64,000 nucleotides of DNA from Scandinavium sp002470465 (lineage in GTDB: Bacteria; Pseudomonadota; Gammaproteobacteria; Enterobacterales; Enterobacteriaceae). Below the pieces are notes generated by a model. That model saw only the letters and a program-made list of their open reading frames with translations, was not told the DNA's origin and did no database searches. Position 1 is the first letter of the stretch. Each line of letters starts with the position of its first letter. Made by a program: the position numbers and the translations under genes. The stretch is from NCBI RefSeq assembly GCF_040750395.1, contig NZ_JBFLVD010000025.1, positions 124,001-188,000 of the forward strand, given 5' to 3'. Below, piece by piece: positions 51,066 to 59,904 of the stretch.

Positions 51066-52277
51066 GTGAAGAACCGCACCGTAGGGAGTATTTTAATCGT
51101 CGCCGGGACGACCATTGGCGCAGGAATGCTGGCGATGCCGCTGGCTTCAGCAGGCGTTGGCTTCGGCGTTACGCTGGTACTGCTTTTAAGCCTGTGGGCG
51201 CTGATGTGCTACACCGCTTTGCTGCTGCTGGAAGTTTATCAGCACGTGCCTGCCGATACCGGGCTGGGCTCGCTGGCGCTGCGTTACCTGGGTCGCTACG
51301 GCCAGTGGGTGACGGGTTTCAGTATGCTGTTCCTGATGTATGCCCTGACGGCAGCCTACATCAGCGGAGCCGGAGAGCTTCTGGCTTCGAGCCTCGGCCA
51401 GTGGCTGAACGTCCAGCTTCCTCCTGCGGCAGGCGTGCTGCTGTTTACCGCCGTGGGCGGTGGCGTGATCTGTGTGGGCACCACGCTCGTCGATCTGTTC
51501 AACCGTTTTCTGTTTAGTGCAAAAATCATCTTTCTGATCCTGATGCTTGCTCTGCTGTTGCCACATATCCACCAGATAAACTTGCTGACCCTGCCGCTTG
51601 AGCAGGGGCTGGCGCTTTCTGCAATTCCGGTGATTTTCACATCGTTTGGCTTCCACGGCAGCGTGCCAAGCATCGTCAGCTACATGAACGGCGACGTGCG
51701 TAAGCTGCGGAAGATTTTCGTCATCGGCAGCTTTATCCCGCTGGTGGCCTACATTTTCTGGCAGCTGGCAACGCTTGGCAGCATTGATTCTTCGGCATTC
51801 AGCTCCCTGTTGGCCAATCACGCCGGGCTGAACGGTCTGTTACAGGCCATTCGCGAAGTTGTCGCCTCCCCGCACGTTGAGCTGGCCGTACATCTGTTTG
51901 CCGACCTGGCGCTGGCGACGTCGTTCCTTGGCGTTGCGCTGGGGCTGTTTGACTACTTGGCCGATTTGTTTCAGCGCAGCAATACCGCAGGCGGTCGTCT
52001 GCAAACCGGGGCCATCACTTTCCTGCCGCCGCTGGCCTTTGCGCTGTTCTATCCGCGCGGTTTCGTGATGGCGCTGGGCTATGCCGGCGTGGCGCTGGCC
52101 GTACTGGCATTAATCATCCCCTCTTTGCTGGCAATGAAAAGCCGGCAGGAACACCCTCAGGCGGCTTATCGCGTCACCGGGGGTAAACCAGCGCTATGGC
52201 TGGTCTTTGGCTGCGGTGTCACGGTGATTCTGGTGCAAATCGCGATTGCCGCGGGAATGCTTCCGGCAGTTGGCTAA
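51066..52277 (+). CDS. tyrP: Tyrosine-specific transporter TyrP
   Basis: A 403-residue inner-membrane symporter of the hydroxy/aromatic amino acid permease family with eleven helices. It matches E. coli TyrP in VAGTTIGAGMLAMPLASAGVGF, FTSFGFHGSVPSIVSYM and HLFADLALATSFLGVALGLFDYL. The GTG at 51066 (MKNRTVGS) has GAGGAAA upstream and is the homologous start. It imports tyrosine with protons. Confidence 0.96.
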   Translation: MKNRTVGSILIVAGTTIGAGMLAMPLASAGVGFGVTLVLLLSLWALMCYTALLLLEVYQHVPADTGLGSLALRYLGRYGQWVTGFSMLFLMYALTAAYISGAGELLASSLGQWLNVQLPPAAGVLLFTAVGGGVICVGTTLVDLFNRFLFSAKIIFLILMLALLLPHIHQINLLTLPLEQGLALSAIPVIFTSFGFHGSVPSIVSYMNGDVRKLRKIFVIGSFIPLVAYIFWQLATLGSIDSSAFSSLLANHAGLNGLLQAIREVVASPHVELAVHLFADLALATSFLGVALGLFDYLADLFQRSNTAGGRLQTGAITFLPPLAFALFYPRGFVMALGYAGVALAVLALIIPSLLAMKSRQEHPQAAYRVTGGKPALWLVFGCGVTVILVQIAIAAGMLPAVG

Positions 52278-52310
52278 CGCCAGAAATGAAATTGCGTTTT
52301 TGAAATTGCC

Positions 52311-52385
52311 CAGCGGCGCTTCGCTGGCGCGGGCCTACGTGATTCTCGTAGGCCGCCGGGTAAGGCATCAGCCGCCACCCGGCAG
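52311..52385. repeat. REP-type repeat
   Basis: GCGCTTCGCTGGCGC and TAGGCCGCCGGGTAAGGC...GCCACCCGGC units between the convergent tyrP and yecA genes. Confidence 0.65.
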
Positions 52386-52411
52386 AAATACGCTGCGGAG
52401 CTATTAGACAG

Positions 52412-52432
52412 AAGGCCCTTTCGGGCCTTTTT
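52412..52432. terminator. tyrP terminator
   Basis: Stem AAGGCCC / GGGCCTT with a TTTC loop followed by TTTTT on the plus strand, just before the yecA stop codon. Confidence 0.85.
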
Positions 52433-52437
52433 GTCGC

Positions 52438-53103
52438 TTATTTCAGACAGCAGTTTTTATATTTCTTCCCGCTGCCGCACGGACAAGGATCGTTGCGCCC
52501 TGTCTTGCTCTCATTTTTAACCGGCTGCTGAACCGGAGCGCTCTGCGGATTCTCCAGCCAGTAGTGGCAGAGGCTGAGCGCCGCAGGCTTCAGCAAATCG
52601 ACGCTGGCAATGTACTCTTCGGCCGTTAACGCATCCAGTCGTGTGAAATTCTCTTCGCGCCCGTGCAACGCAATGGCGTCCAGCTGAGGTTGCAGGTTTT
52701 CCGGCAACGCCGACCAGTCGCTCAGATCGACCCCGCGCATATAGCCGAAGCACCACTCTTCCACGATGGTGATTTCCTGCCCTTCTTCTTCACGGGTGCC
52801 GAACAGCGGTTCGTACTGATCCGGATAATCGCCAAGGCGTTCGCCGATATCATCCATATGCTGCAGGGTCAGATTCACGAAACGATCGCGTTCGCGGTCG
52901 TTGGCCCAGCGTGGTACGAAGTCCGCTCCACCCCACACCGCCAGCATCCAGTCGGCAGGTTCGATATCGACTGGCGAAGAGAGAATTGCCGTCAGCATGC
53001 CGTCCAGCTCGGAGACATCCATTACGGATTTCTCATTGCCATAGCGGGCCAGAACATCATCCAGCCACTCCAGTTCGCTTTCGTTTAACGGTCCGGTTTT
53101 CAT
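52438..53103 (-). CDS. yecA: YecA, UPF0149 protein with SEC-C zinc motif
   Basis: A 221-residue protein: an N-terminal UPF0149 helical domain (ELDGMLTAILSSP, EEWCFGYMRGVDLSDW) and a C-terminal SEC-C zinc-binding motif GRNDPCPCGSGKKYKNCC like that of SecA. E. coli YecA has been reported to associate with ribosomes and related proteins; its exact role is unsettled. The start is ATG 53103; GTG at 53106 is directly upstream. Confidence 0.92.
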   Translation of the reverse strand: MKTGPLNESELEWLDDVLARYGNEKSVMDVSELDGMLTAILSSPVDIEPADWMLAVWGGADFVPRWANDRERDRFVNLTLQHMDDIGERLGDYPDQYEPLFGTREEEGQEITIVEEWCFGYMRGVDLSDWSALPENLQPQLDAIALHGREENFTRLDALTAEEYIASVDLLKPAALSLCHYWLENPQSAPVQQPVKNESKTGRNDPCPCGSGKKYKNCCLK

Positions 53104-53158
53104 CACTGATTACTCGTTTGGGAAGTGTGTTGAAGATAGAACATCAGAATTGCAAAGA

Positions 53159-53183
53159 CAAAAAAACCACCCGAAGGTGGTTT
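53159..53183 (-). terminator. tRNA operon terminator
   Basis: Stem AAACCACC / GGTGGTTT with a CGAA loop and a preceding A-run, giving an eight-base U-run on the minus strand. It lies downstream of tRNA-Leu. Confidence 0.9.
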
Positions 53184-53223
53184 CACGACACTGCTTATCA
53201 TTGATTTTATTCTTTTTTTCCCA

Positions 53224-53310
53224 TGGTAGCCGGAGTGGGACTTGAACCCACACAGCGCGAACGCCGAGGGATTTTAAATCCCTTGTGTCTACCGATTCCA
53301 CCATCCGGCC
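53224..53310 (-). tRNA. leuZ: tRNA-Leu (UAA)
   Basis: An 87-nt tRNA with a long variable arm. Acceptor GGCCGGA pairs with TCCGGCT, and the anticodon loop TTTAAAA gives UAA. The T-arm is GGGTTCAAGTCCC-like, and CCA is encoded. It matches E. coli leuZ and is last in the Gly-Cys-Leu operon. Confidence 0.97.
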
Positions 53311-53323
53311 TCGGGAAATAAAG

Positions 53324-53397
53324 TGGAGGCGCGTTCCGGAGTCGAACCGGACTAGACGGATTTGCAATCCGCTACATAACCGCTTTGCTAACGCGCC
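53324..53397 (-). tRNA. cysT: tRNA-Cys (GCA)
   Basis: A 74-nt tRNA with acceptor GGCGCGT / ACGCGCC, anticodon loop ATTGCAAAT giving GCA, and encoded CCA. It differs from E. coli cysT at about one base in the D-arm. Confidence 0.97.
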
Positions 53398-53435
53398 GAT
53401 ATTGCTAACACCCGCAACTGCCGATGTTTTTAAAC

Positions 53436-53511
<76 letters not shown>

Positions 53512-53581
53512 AGAATCAGATGACCTTAATCACTTGATTTTGTTACCGTCTGGCAAGCTGCGCTGCCGTTCGATGCGATGC

Positions 53582-53609
53582 ATTCTACTTACCTGACGCA
53601 CTGAGTCAA
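53582..53609 (-). promoter_or_regulatory. glyW-cysT-leuZ promoter
   Basis: On the minus strand -35 TTGACT (53604-53609), 16 nt, then -10 TAGAAT (53582-53587), followed by a GC-rich start region as in stable-RNA promoters. It lies 70 nt before tRNA-Gly. Confidence 0.8.
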
Positions 53610-53659
53610 CGTTAATTTTCACCGCACAGGATCGTTTGCTGAAATTTACGTCGAAACGA

Positions 53660-54208
53660 TCACTGTTCAAGCAAATCGCCGCGCGCGGCGTTGAGATACT
53701 GGAACATAGACCAAAGCGTCAGCACCGCAGCGACCATAAACAGGCCAATGCCCGCCCACTCAACCCACTCGTTTGGCCGCCACAGCATCCACACCAGCGC
53801 CGCCATTTGCGCGGTGGTTTTGACTTTACCAATCCAGGAAACCGCTACGTTGCTGCGCTTGCCGAGCTCCGCCATCCACTCACGCAGCGCCGAAATGATG
53901 ATCTCACGCGCGATCATCGTCGCCGCGGGCAGCGTCACCCACCATGAATGATAATGTTCAGCCACCAGCACCATGGCTATCGCGACCATCACCTTATCGG
54001 CAACCGGATCGAGGAATGCGCCAAAGCGGGTGCTTTGATTCCAGCGGCGGGCCAGATAGCCATCGAACCAGTCCGTTACCGCGGCGACAAAGAAAATCAG
54101 CGCACAGACAAACGGCGCCCAGGTGAACGGCAGATAGAACGCCAGCACGAAAAAGGGGATCAGGATGACGCGGAACAATGTGAGCAACGTAGGGATATTA
54201 AATTGCAT
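53660..54208 (-). CDS. pgsA: CDP-diacylglycerol-glycerol-3-phosphate phosphatidyltransferase
   Basis: A 182-residue inner-membrane enzyme that makes phosphatidylglycerol phosphate, the first committed step to phosphatidylglycerol and cardiolipin. The CDP-alcohol phosphotransferase motif is complete: Asp46, Asp49, Gly50, Ala53, Arg54, Gly63, Asp67 and Asp71. There are about four to six membrane helices. It follows uvrC on the same strand, as in E. coli. Confidence 0.96.
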   Translation of the reverse strand: MQFNIPTLLTLFRVILIPFFVLAFYLPFTWAPFVCALIFFVAAVTDWFDGYLARRWNQSTRFGAFLDPVADKVMVAIAMVLVAEHYHSWWVTLPAATMIAREIIISALREWMAELGKRSNVAVSWIGKVKTTAQMAALVWMLWRPNEWVEWAGIGLFMVAAVLTLWSMFQYLNAARGDLLEQ

Positions 54209-54263
54209 GGCGACGGTAACTATCTGTTGTCAGTAAAATTAGCCCTATGTTGCTACAGAGCCC

Positions 54264-56096
54264 CTAATGTTTCAATGAGTAGAAGATCTTTTCTGCCAGA
54301 CCGTGTGAAATGCCGGGTACTTTCGCAATATCTTCCACGCTGGCTTTCTGCAGGCCCTGCAATCCGCCCATATATTTCAATAACATCTGGCGACGCTTCG
54401 GCCCTACGCCCTCAATGGTCTCAAGCGTACTGGTGCTTTTCACCTTCGCCCGTTTTTTACGGTGTCCTGTGATCGCATGATCGTGAGATTCATCGCGAAT
54501 GTGCTGGATCACGTGCAGCGCCGGAGAATCGGACGGCAGGTTGAAACCCTCACCTTCCGGCTCGAAAAACAAGGTTTCCAGCCCGGCCTTGCGATCGCTG
54601 CCTTTCGCCACGCCCAATAGCAGCGGGTGACGTTTGTCCCAGTTGACCTCAAGCTCGGCAAAAACCTGTTTGGCCTGGCCGAGCTGGCCTTTCCCACCGT
54701 CAATCAGGATAACGTCGGGGATTTTGCTTTCTTCGATGTCCTTGCCGTAGCGGCGACGCAGCACCTGGTTCATCGCCGCGTAGTCATCACCCGGCGTAAT
54801 GCCGGTAATATTGTAGCGACGGTATTCCGCACGCAGCGGGCCGTTGCTGTCGAATACAACGCAGGAGGCGACGGCTTGCTCACCCATCGTGTGACTGATG
54901 TCGAAACACTCCATACGTTTAACTTCCGGCAGGTTCAGCTGCGTTGCCAGCGCCTGCAAACGCTGAGAAATAGTCGACTGCTGTGACAGCTTCGTGACCA
55001 GCGCGGTTGCGGCATTAGTGCGCGCAAGCTTCAGGTAACGCGCCCTGTCGCCGCGAGGCCTTGTCTGAATATTGATGCGACGCCCGGCCAGTTCGGAAAG
55101 CGAATCGGCCAGCAGCGTTTTGTCACCCAGATTGAAGTCCAGCAGGATCTCACCCGGTAGCGTGCGTGCCTGGCTGCCCTGCAAATAGAACTGGCCGACG
55201 AAAGTCTCCACCACTTCCCCTGCTTCCGTCCCGGCCGGGACTTTCGGGAAATAGCTGCGGCTGCCGAGCACTTTACCCTGGCGGATAAACAAGACATGAA
55301 CGCACGCAAGGCCACCGTTGAAGGCTACGCCGATAACGTCGAGATCGTCGCCTTCATTGGAAACAAATTGTTTTTCGGTGACGCGGCGCACCGCCTGAAT
55401 TTGATCGCGAATGCGGGCCGCTTCTTCAAACGCCAGCGACTGGCTGGCTTTTTCCATGCGGGCGACCAGCTGATTGACAACCTGCTCATCTTTGCCGGCG
55501 AGGAACAGACGCACATACTCCACCTGCCGGGCATACTCTTCTTCACTCACCAGCCCCGCCACGCACGGGCCGAGGCAGCGACCAATCTGGTACTGAAGGC
55601 AAGGTCGCGAGCGGTTACGGTACACGCTGTTTTCACACTGGCGTATAGGAAAAATTTTCTGCAACAGCGCCAGCGTTTCTCTGACCGCGTAGCCGTTGGG
55701 GAACGGACCGAAATACTCGCCTTTGGCGTGCTTTGCCCCACGGTGCATCGCCAGCCGTGGATGGCTGTCACCGCTCAGGAAGATAAACGGATAGGATTTG
55801 TCATCGCGCAGCAGCACGTTGTAGCGCGGCTGATAGAGCTTGATGTAATTGTGCTCCAGCAGCAGCGCTTCCGTTTCCGTGTGGGTGACAGTCACGTCAA
55901 TCTGCATAATCTGCGCCACTAAGGCTTCAGTCTTACGCGAGGCAAGGTTGCTGCGGAAATAGCTGGAAAGACGCTTTTTGAGATCTTTGGCTTTACCGAC
56001 ATAGATGACCGTGCCGCCAGCATCGTACATACGATAGACGCCGGGCTGGCTGGTCACAGTTTTCAGAAAGGCTTTTGAATCAAATACATCACTCAC
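54264..56096 (-). CDS. uvrC: Excinuclease ABC subunit C
   Basis: A 610-residue nuclease that makes both incisions in nucleotide excision repair. It has an N-terminal GIY-YIG domain (GVYRMYDAGGTVIYVGKAKDLKKRL), a cysteine-rich segment, a UVR motif for UvrB (FEEAARIRDQIQAVR), an RNase H-like nuclease domain (DVILIDGGKGQL), and C-terminal helix-hairpin-helix motifs (IEGVGPKRRQMLLKY). The GTG at 56096 overlaps the uvrY stop (GTGA), indicating coupling; an in-frame upstream ATG at 56123 would lie inside uvrY. Confidence 0.96.
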   Translation of the reverse strand: MSDVFDSKAFLKTVTSQPGVYRMYDAGGTVIYVGKAKDLKKRLSSYFRSNLASRKTEALVAQIMQIDVTVTHTETEALLLEHNYIKLYQPRYNVLLRDDKSYPFIFLSGDSHPRLAMHRGAKHAKGEYFGPFPNGYAVRETLALLQKIFPIRQCENSVYRNRSRPCLQYQIGRCLGPCVAGLVSEEEYARQVEYVRLFLAGKDEQVVNQLVARMEKASQSLAFEEAARIRDQIQAVRRVTEKQFVSNEGDDLDVIGVAFNGGLACVHVLFIRQGKVLGSRSYFPKVPAGTEAGEVVETFVGQFYLQGSQARTLPGEILLDFNLGDKTLLADSLSELAGRRINIQTRPRGDRARYLKLARTNAATALVTKLSQQSTISQRLQALATQLNLPEVKRMECFDISHTMGEQAVASCVVFDSNGPLRAEYRRYNITGITPGDDYAAMNQVLRRRYGKDIEESKIPDVILIDGGKGQLGQAKQVFAELEVNWDKRHPLLLGVAKGSDRKAGLETLFFEPEGEGFNLPSDSPALHVIQHIRDESHDHAITGHRKKRAKVKSTSTLETIEGVGPKRRQMLLKYMGGLQGLQKASVEDIAKVPGISHGLAEKIFYSLKH

Positions 56097-56749
56097 TGAC
56101 TTGCTAACGACTCCGCATTGCACAGGCCATGGCGAATTGCCAGGTGAGTCAGCTCGACGTCACCGTGAATGTTCAATTTGCTAAACATACGATAGCGGTA
56201 GCTGTTCACCGTCTTCGGGCTGAGATTTAACTGTTCGGAGATCTCAGTCACCTTCTGGCCTTTGGTGATCATCAGCATAATCTGCAATTCACGTTCAGAC
56301 AAACTGGCGAACGGTGATTCTGTTTTTTCTGGCTCAATCTGGCTCAGGGCCATCTGTTGAGCGATATCGGAAGCAATATAGCGCTGCCCGGCGAAGACGG
56401 AGCGGATGGCATTGACTACCTCCTGTGGTGCAGCACCTTTACTCAGGTAGCCTGCGGCCCCTGCCTGCATCACTCTGGCGGGCAGCGGATTTTCCGTATG
56501 GACGGTTAACATGATGACTCGGGTACCGGTAGTGGCGCGCGCAATTTTGCGTGTGGCTTCCAGCCCGCCAATACCTGGCATGTTCATGTCCATAAGCACC
56601 ACATCGACCGGGTTTGCGCGGCACCATTTGACCGCATCTTCACCACAGCAGACTTCACCGACTACTTTAATACCCTTTATATCTTCCAGAATGCGTCGTA
56701 TCCCTGCGCGCACTAGTTCGTGGTCATCAACAAGTAGGATGTTGATCAA
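56093..56749 (-). CDS. uvrY: Response regulator UvrY
   Basis: A 218-residue NarL/FixJ-type regulator: a receiver with phosphoacceptor Asp54 (VVLMDMNMPG) and a C-terminal LuxR-type helix-turn-helix (LSERELQIMLMITKGQKVTEISEQLNLS). It is the partner of the sensor BarA and drives the Csr small RNAs, thereby shifting carbon flow and motility. It is essentially identical to E. coli UvrY. It heads uvrY-uvrC-pgsA. Confidence 0.97.
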   Translation of the reverse strand: MINILLVDDHELVRAGIRRILEDIKGIKVVGEVCCGEDAVKWCRANPVDVVLMDMNMPGIGGLEATRKIARATTGTRVIMLTVHTENPLPARVMQAGAAGYLSKGAAPQEVVNAIRSVFAGQRYIASDIAQQMALSQIEPEKTESPFASLSERELQIMLMITKGQKVTEISEQLNLSPKTVNSYRYRMFSKLNIHGDVELTHLAIRHGLCNAESLASQ

Positions 56750-57206
56750 AGGAATAATCTCCAGAATAGGGATAACGCAACTCTCTCTAAAATCGCAACC
56801 ATATTAACGGGTTTTATCTAAACATTGAAAGTCAAAAAATGTGCCATTTAGGTTTTTACTTAGATTTCTGGAAATTAAGCTGTACAACAACTGGAAACAA
56901 CTACAAAACAGTTAGATACAACAACCGCATTTTTAAACGCTTGCCTTCAGAAAATTTCTTAAAAACACGACATTTTACGCAGATGAAAAATACGATTGCA
57001 AAAATGTAACAATAATTAACTGGTCATGAACCCGCGCTAAACAAATAAGCGACGAACGCTTTCTTACCCAGCTTAATTTAGCCGTAAGCAGCTCTGATCA
57101 GAGGACAAAAATCAGACGCTCCCGTTTTTCCTCTCGCCTGTGGTATACTGCGCGACCTTTACTGTTACTCCCCGCGCAAGCGCGATGAAATCCAACGAGG
57201 AAATAG
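56750..57206. other. uvrY-yecF divergent intergenic region
   Basis: A 457-nt gap between divergent genes. It is AT-rich (56800-57060), consistent with the uvrY control region. I see no small gene or hairpin in it. The right end holds the yecF promoter. Confidence 0.6.
57141..57149 (+). promoter_or_regulatory. yecF extended -10 promoter
   Basis: TGGTATACT is an extended -10 (TGn plus TATACT) about 58 nt before the yecF start. A good -35 is lacking, as is usual for extended -10 promoters. Confidence 0.55.
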
Positions 57207-57431
57207 ATGAGCACTCCTGATTTTTCCACTGCTGAGAATAATCAACAACTGTCCCAGGAAGTTTCCTGCCTGAAAGCCCTGCTGACCCTGATGCTGCAGG
57301 CGATGGGCCAGGCAGACGCAGGACGCGTGATTATTAAAATGGAAAAGCAAATCACGCAGATGGAAGATGAAGCTCAGGCGGCCGTATTTTCCAGCACGGT
57401 TAAGCAAATTAAACAGGCTTACCGCCAGTAA
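57207..57431 (+). CDS. yecF: YecF, DUF2594 protein
   Basis: A 74-residue soluble helical protein identical in most positions to E. coli YecF (DUF2594): MSTPDFSTAENNQ, EVSCLKALLTLMLQAMGQADAGRV and VKQIKQAYRQ. It was noted as an SdiA-linked gene by position; its function is unknown. The ribosome site GAGGAAA is 7 nt upstream. Confidence 0.93.
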   Translation: MSTPDFSTAENNQQLSQEVSCLKALLTLMLQAMGQADAGRVIIKMEKQITQMEDEAQAAVFSSTVKQIKQAYRQ

Positions 57432-57436
57432 TGATG

Positions 57437-57464
57437 AAACCGGCTGCCATGTGCAGCCGGTTTT
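57437..57464 (+). terminator. yecF terminator
   Basis: Stem AACCGGCTG / CAGCCGGTT with a 7-nt loop and TTTT, 6 nt after the yecF stop. Confidence 0.9.
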
Positions 57465-57493
57465 GCGTCTGGCACGCAGAACGTCGGATGCGG

Positions 57494-58216
57494 TCAGATA
57501 ATGCCTGTCGCTGCCGCATAGCAGGCAATCTGAGTTTTGTTGGGCGCGTTGAATTTCTTTTGCATATTCTTCTGGTGGAAATTCACCGTATTTTCAGAAA
57601 TCGACAGGATTATCGATATTTCCGCTGAGGTTTTCCCCTCCGCCGTCCATTTCAGAATCTCCAGCTCCCGCTTGCTGAATTTCATTTCCGGCGCCATGAC
57701 CGTCCTATCTTCCAGCCGCAGCAACGTTGCCATACTAAGCTCCATCAGCGTTTGCAGTCGTAACTCGGTTTCATCATCCGCGAACGGATTAGCCTGATGA
57801 CTTTGCCGCGATACGGATAAAAATCCGAGCGCCCGATTCGGCAGCATCAACGACTGTGTGATCCCACGCCTTAAGCCATGGTCACGCGCAGCATCCCAAA
57901 ATGCCTGAGTCTCTTTGAATAAGCTTTCACTCCAGGGAAGATGCCCATTCTGGTAATTCTCAGCCTTCAGCACAGGATCGATGGCGAAATAGTTTTCAGC
58001 CTGATAAAGGTCCATCCAGGCCTCAGGATAGGTGGTGTGCAAAGAGAGTTTAGGGCGGGTAAACGGCACCGGATGACGCACGCACAACGCGAACCAGTCA
58101 TATTCCAGCAGGTGCGTTTGCTGTTGCAGAATAGTATAGGCCTGGTCATCTGCCGCGGCGGAGTGAAATTGTTGCGTCAGTCCCTTCCGCCAATGAAAAA
58201 AATCGATGTCCCTCAT
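57494..58216 (-). CDS. sdiA: LuxR-type quorum-signal receptor SdiA
   Basis: A 240-residue transcription factor. The N-terminal autoinducer-binding domain (LEYDWFALCVRHPVPFTRPK, YPEAWMDLYQAENYFAIDPVL, GITQSLMLPNRALGFLS) is followed by a LuxR helix-turn-helix (FSKRELEILKWTAEGKTSAEISIILSISENTVNFH). It senses acyl-homoserine lactones made by other bacteria. The ATG at 58216 gives the E. coli length of 240 and the homologous N-terminus; further upstream codons would add an unsupported 65 residues. Confidence 0.94.
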   Translation of the reverse strand: MRDIDFFHWRKGLTQQFHSAAADDQAYTILQQQTHLLEYDWFALCVRHPVPFTRPKLSLHTTYPEAWMDLYQAENYFAIDPVLKAENYQNGHLPWSESLFKETQAFWDAARDHGLRRGITQSLMLPNRALGFLSVSRQSHQANPFADDETELRLQTLMELSMATLLRLEDRTVMAPEMKFSKRELEILKWTAEGKTSAEISIILSISENTVNFHQKNMQKKFNAPNKTQIACYAAATGII

Positions 58217-58443
58217 ATCTGACGAGAAAACTCCTGATTGATAATCATTCCTGTGAATACTGCAAACTAACACATAAACCCTGTTTATATATCTAAAGTA
58301 TCGTTGAAGGCGTAAATAATCTGATACCCCCTCTTTTCTCGGGGCAAACTGGCGGTGGAATATGTTGTACAAGCATGCAGAAATTAAGCACACCTTAAAT
58401 ACAGGCGACAAAACCTTAAGCTAAATTTTCTGATAAAAGAAAA

Positions 58444-58464
58444 CGGCCTGAAATTATCAGGCCG
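58444..58464 (-). terminator. tcyN terminator
   Basis: Stem CGGCCTGA / TCAGGCCG with an AATTA loop, then TTTTCTTTT on the minus strand, 11 nt after the tcyN stop. Confidence 0.85.
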
Positions 58465-58474
58465 CTATTGAAGA

Positions 58475-59227
58475 TTACTGCATCAGGAATTTTTCAAGGA
58501 ACTGACGGGTTCGTGGCTGCTGCGGGCTGGCGAACAGCGCTTTGGCTTCGCCCTGCTCCACGATGCGTCCTTGATCCATAAAGATGGCCCGATCGGCAAC
58601 GTCGCGGGCAAAGCTCATCTCATGAGTGACGATAACCATTGTGCGCTTCTCCTTCGCCAGCTGGCGGATGGTATTCAGCACCTCACCCACAAGCTCCGGA
58701 TCCAGTGCGGAAGTCGGCTCATCAAACAGGATAACGTCCGGGCGCATCGCCAGGGCGCGAGCAATCGCCACGCGCTGCTGCTGCCCGCCGGACAGGCGGC
58801 GCGGATAGCTGGTTTCTTTACCCGACAGCCCAACCTTTGCCAGCAGCTCACGCGCGCGGGTTGCCGCTTCGCCTTTGTTCTCACCTTTAACGATCACTGG
58901 CCCTTCAATAATGTTTTCCAGCACCGTACGATGCGGGAACAGATTGAAGTTCTGGAACACAAATCCCACGTGCTGGCGCAAAGTCCGAATCAGCCCTTTC
59001 TGCTGGCTCAGCGGACGCTCAGTGTCGATGGTGATGTCACCCACCCGAATCGTGCCGCTTTCGGGCTGCTCCAGCAGGTTAATGCTGCGCAGAAGCGTGG
59101 TTTTACCCGAGCCGCTCGGCCCGATAATCGCCACCACTTCGCCCTCTTTCACCTCAAGATCGATACCGTGCAGCACCGTCTGACCATGGAATTTTTTTAC
59201 CAGGTTTTTAACGTCGATAGCACTCAT
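58475..59227 (-). CDS. tcyN: L-cystine ABC ATPase TcyN
   Basis: A 250-residue ATPase of a polar amino acid ABC importer (formerly YecC). It has Walker A GPSGSGKTT, Q-loop FVFQNFNLFPH, signature RLSGGQQQRVAIARAL and Walker B VILFDEPTSALDP. With TcyL and TcyJ it imports L-cystine and related compounds such as diaminopimelate. The start overlaps the tcyL stop by 4 nt. Confidence 0.95.
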   Translation of the reverse strand: MSAIDVKNLVKKFHGQTVLHGIDLEVKEGEVVAIIGPSGSGKTTLLRSINLLEQPESGTIRVGDITIDTERPLSQQKGLIRTLRQHVGFVFQNFNLFPHRTVLENIIEGPVIVKGENKGEAATRARELLAKVGLSGKETSYPRRLSGGQQQRVAIARALAMRPDVILFDEPTSALDPELVGEVLNTIRQLAKEKRTMVIVTHEMSFARDVADRAIFMDQGRIVEQGEAKALFASPQQPRTRQFLEKFLMQ

Positions 59228-59892
59228 TTCGGATCACGCTCCTGGCGGTTCAGCTGGTTTTCAAAGTAGTTCTGTAACGCGGAGAGTACCGTCGCCATGA
59301 CCCAATAAATCAGCGAGGCGGCGAGGTACATGGTGAACACTTCCAGCGTACGCGAGGTGATCAGCTGCGCCTGACGGAACAGCTCCGGCACCTGAATAGT
59401 GGCCGCAAGTGACGTGTCTTTCACCAGGCTGATAAAGCTGTTCGACAGCGGCGGCAGCGCCACGCGTGCAGCCTGGGGCAGAATGGCGCGACGCAGGGTT
59501 TGCCACGGCGTCATGCCGATACTGGCGGCGGCTTCCCACTGACCTTTATCAATCGACGAGATCGCCGCACGCAGCGTTTCCGAGGTATAGGCTGCGGTGT
59601 TGAGCGACAGACCAATCATTGCCGCCGGAATCGGATCCAGCTCGATGCCAAACTGCGGCAGGCCGTAGTAAATCATAAAAAGCTGGGCAATGAGCGGCGT
59701 GCCGCGGAAAATCGAGATATAAAACCGCGCCAGCCAGCGTACCGGGGCGACGGGCGACATTCGCATCAGCGCCAGCACAAAACCCAGCACCAGGCCGAAG
59801 AACATCCCGCCGATGCTGAGCTGTAAGGTGAAGACAGCGCCTTTCAGCAGGTAAGGCAGCGAGTCGATAACCAGTTGGATACTTTCTTGCAT
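59224..59892 (-). CDS. tcyL: L-cystine ABC permease TcyL
   Basis: A 222-residue permease (formerly YecS) of the His/Glu/Gln/Arg family with about five helices. The EAA-loop is EAAASIGMTPWQTLRRAILPQA, and SFISLVKDTSLAATIQVPEL is typical. It lies 12 nt after dcyD and overlaps tcyN. Confidence 0.95.
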   Translation of the reverse strand: MQESIQLVIDSLPYLLKGAVFTLQLSIGGMFFGLVLGFVLALMRMSPVAPVRWLARFYISIFRGTPLIAQLFMIYYGLPQFGIELDPIPAAMIGLSLNTAAYTSETLRAAISSIDKGQWEAAASIGMTPWQTLRRAILPQAARVALPPLSNSFISLVKDTSLAATIQVPELFRQAQLITSRTLEVFTMYLAASLIYWVMATVLSALQNYFENQLNRQERDPK

Positions 59893-59904
59893 TATGGGTG
59901 TCTT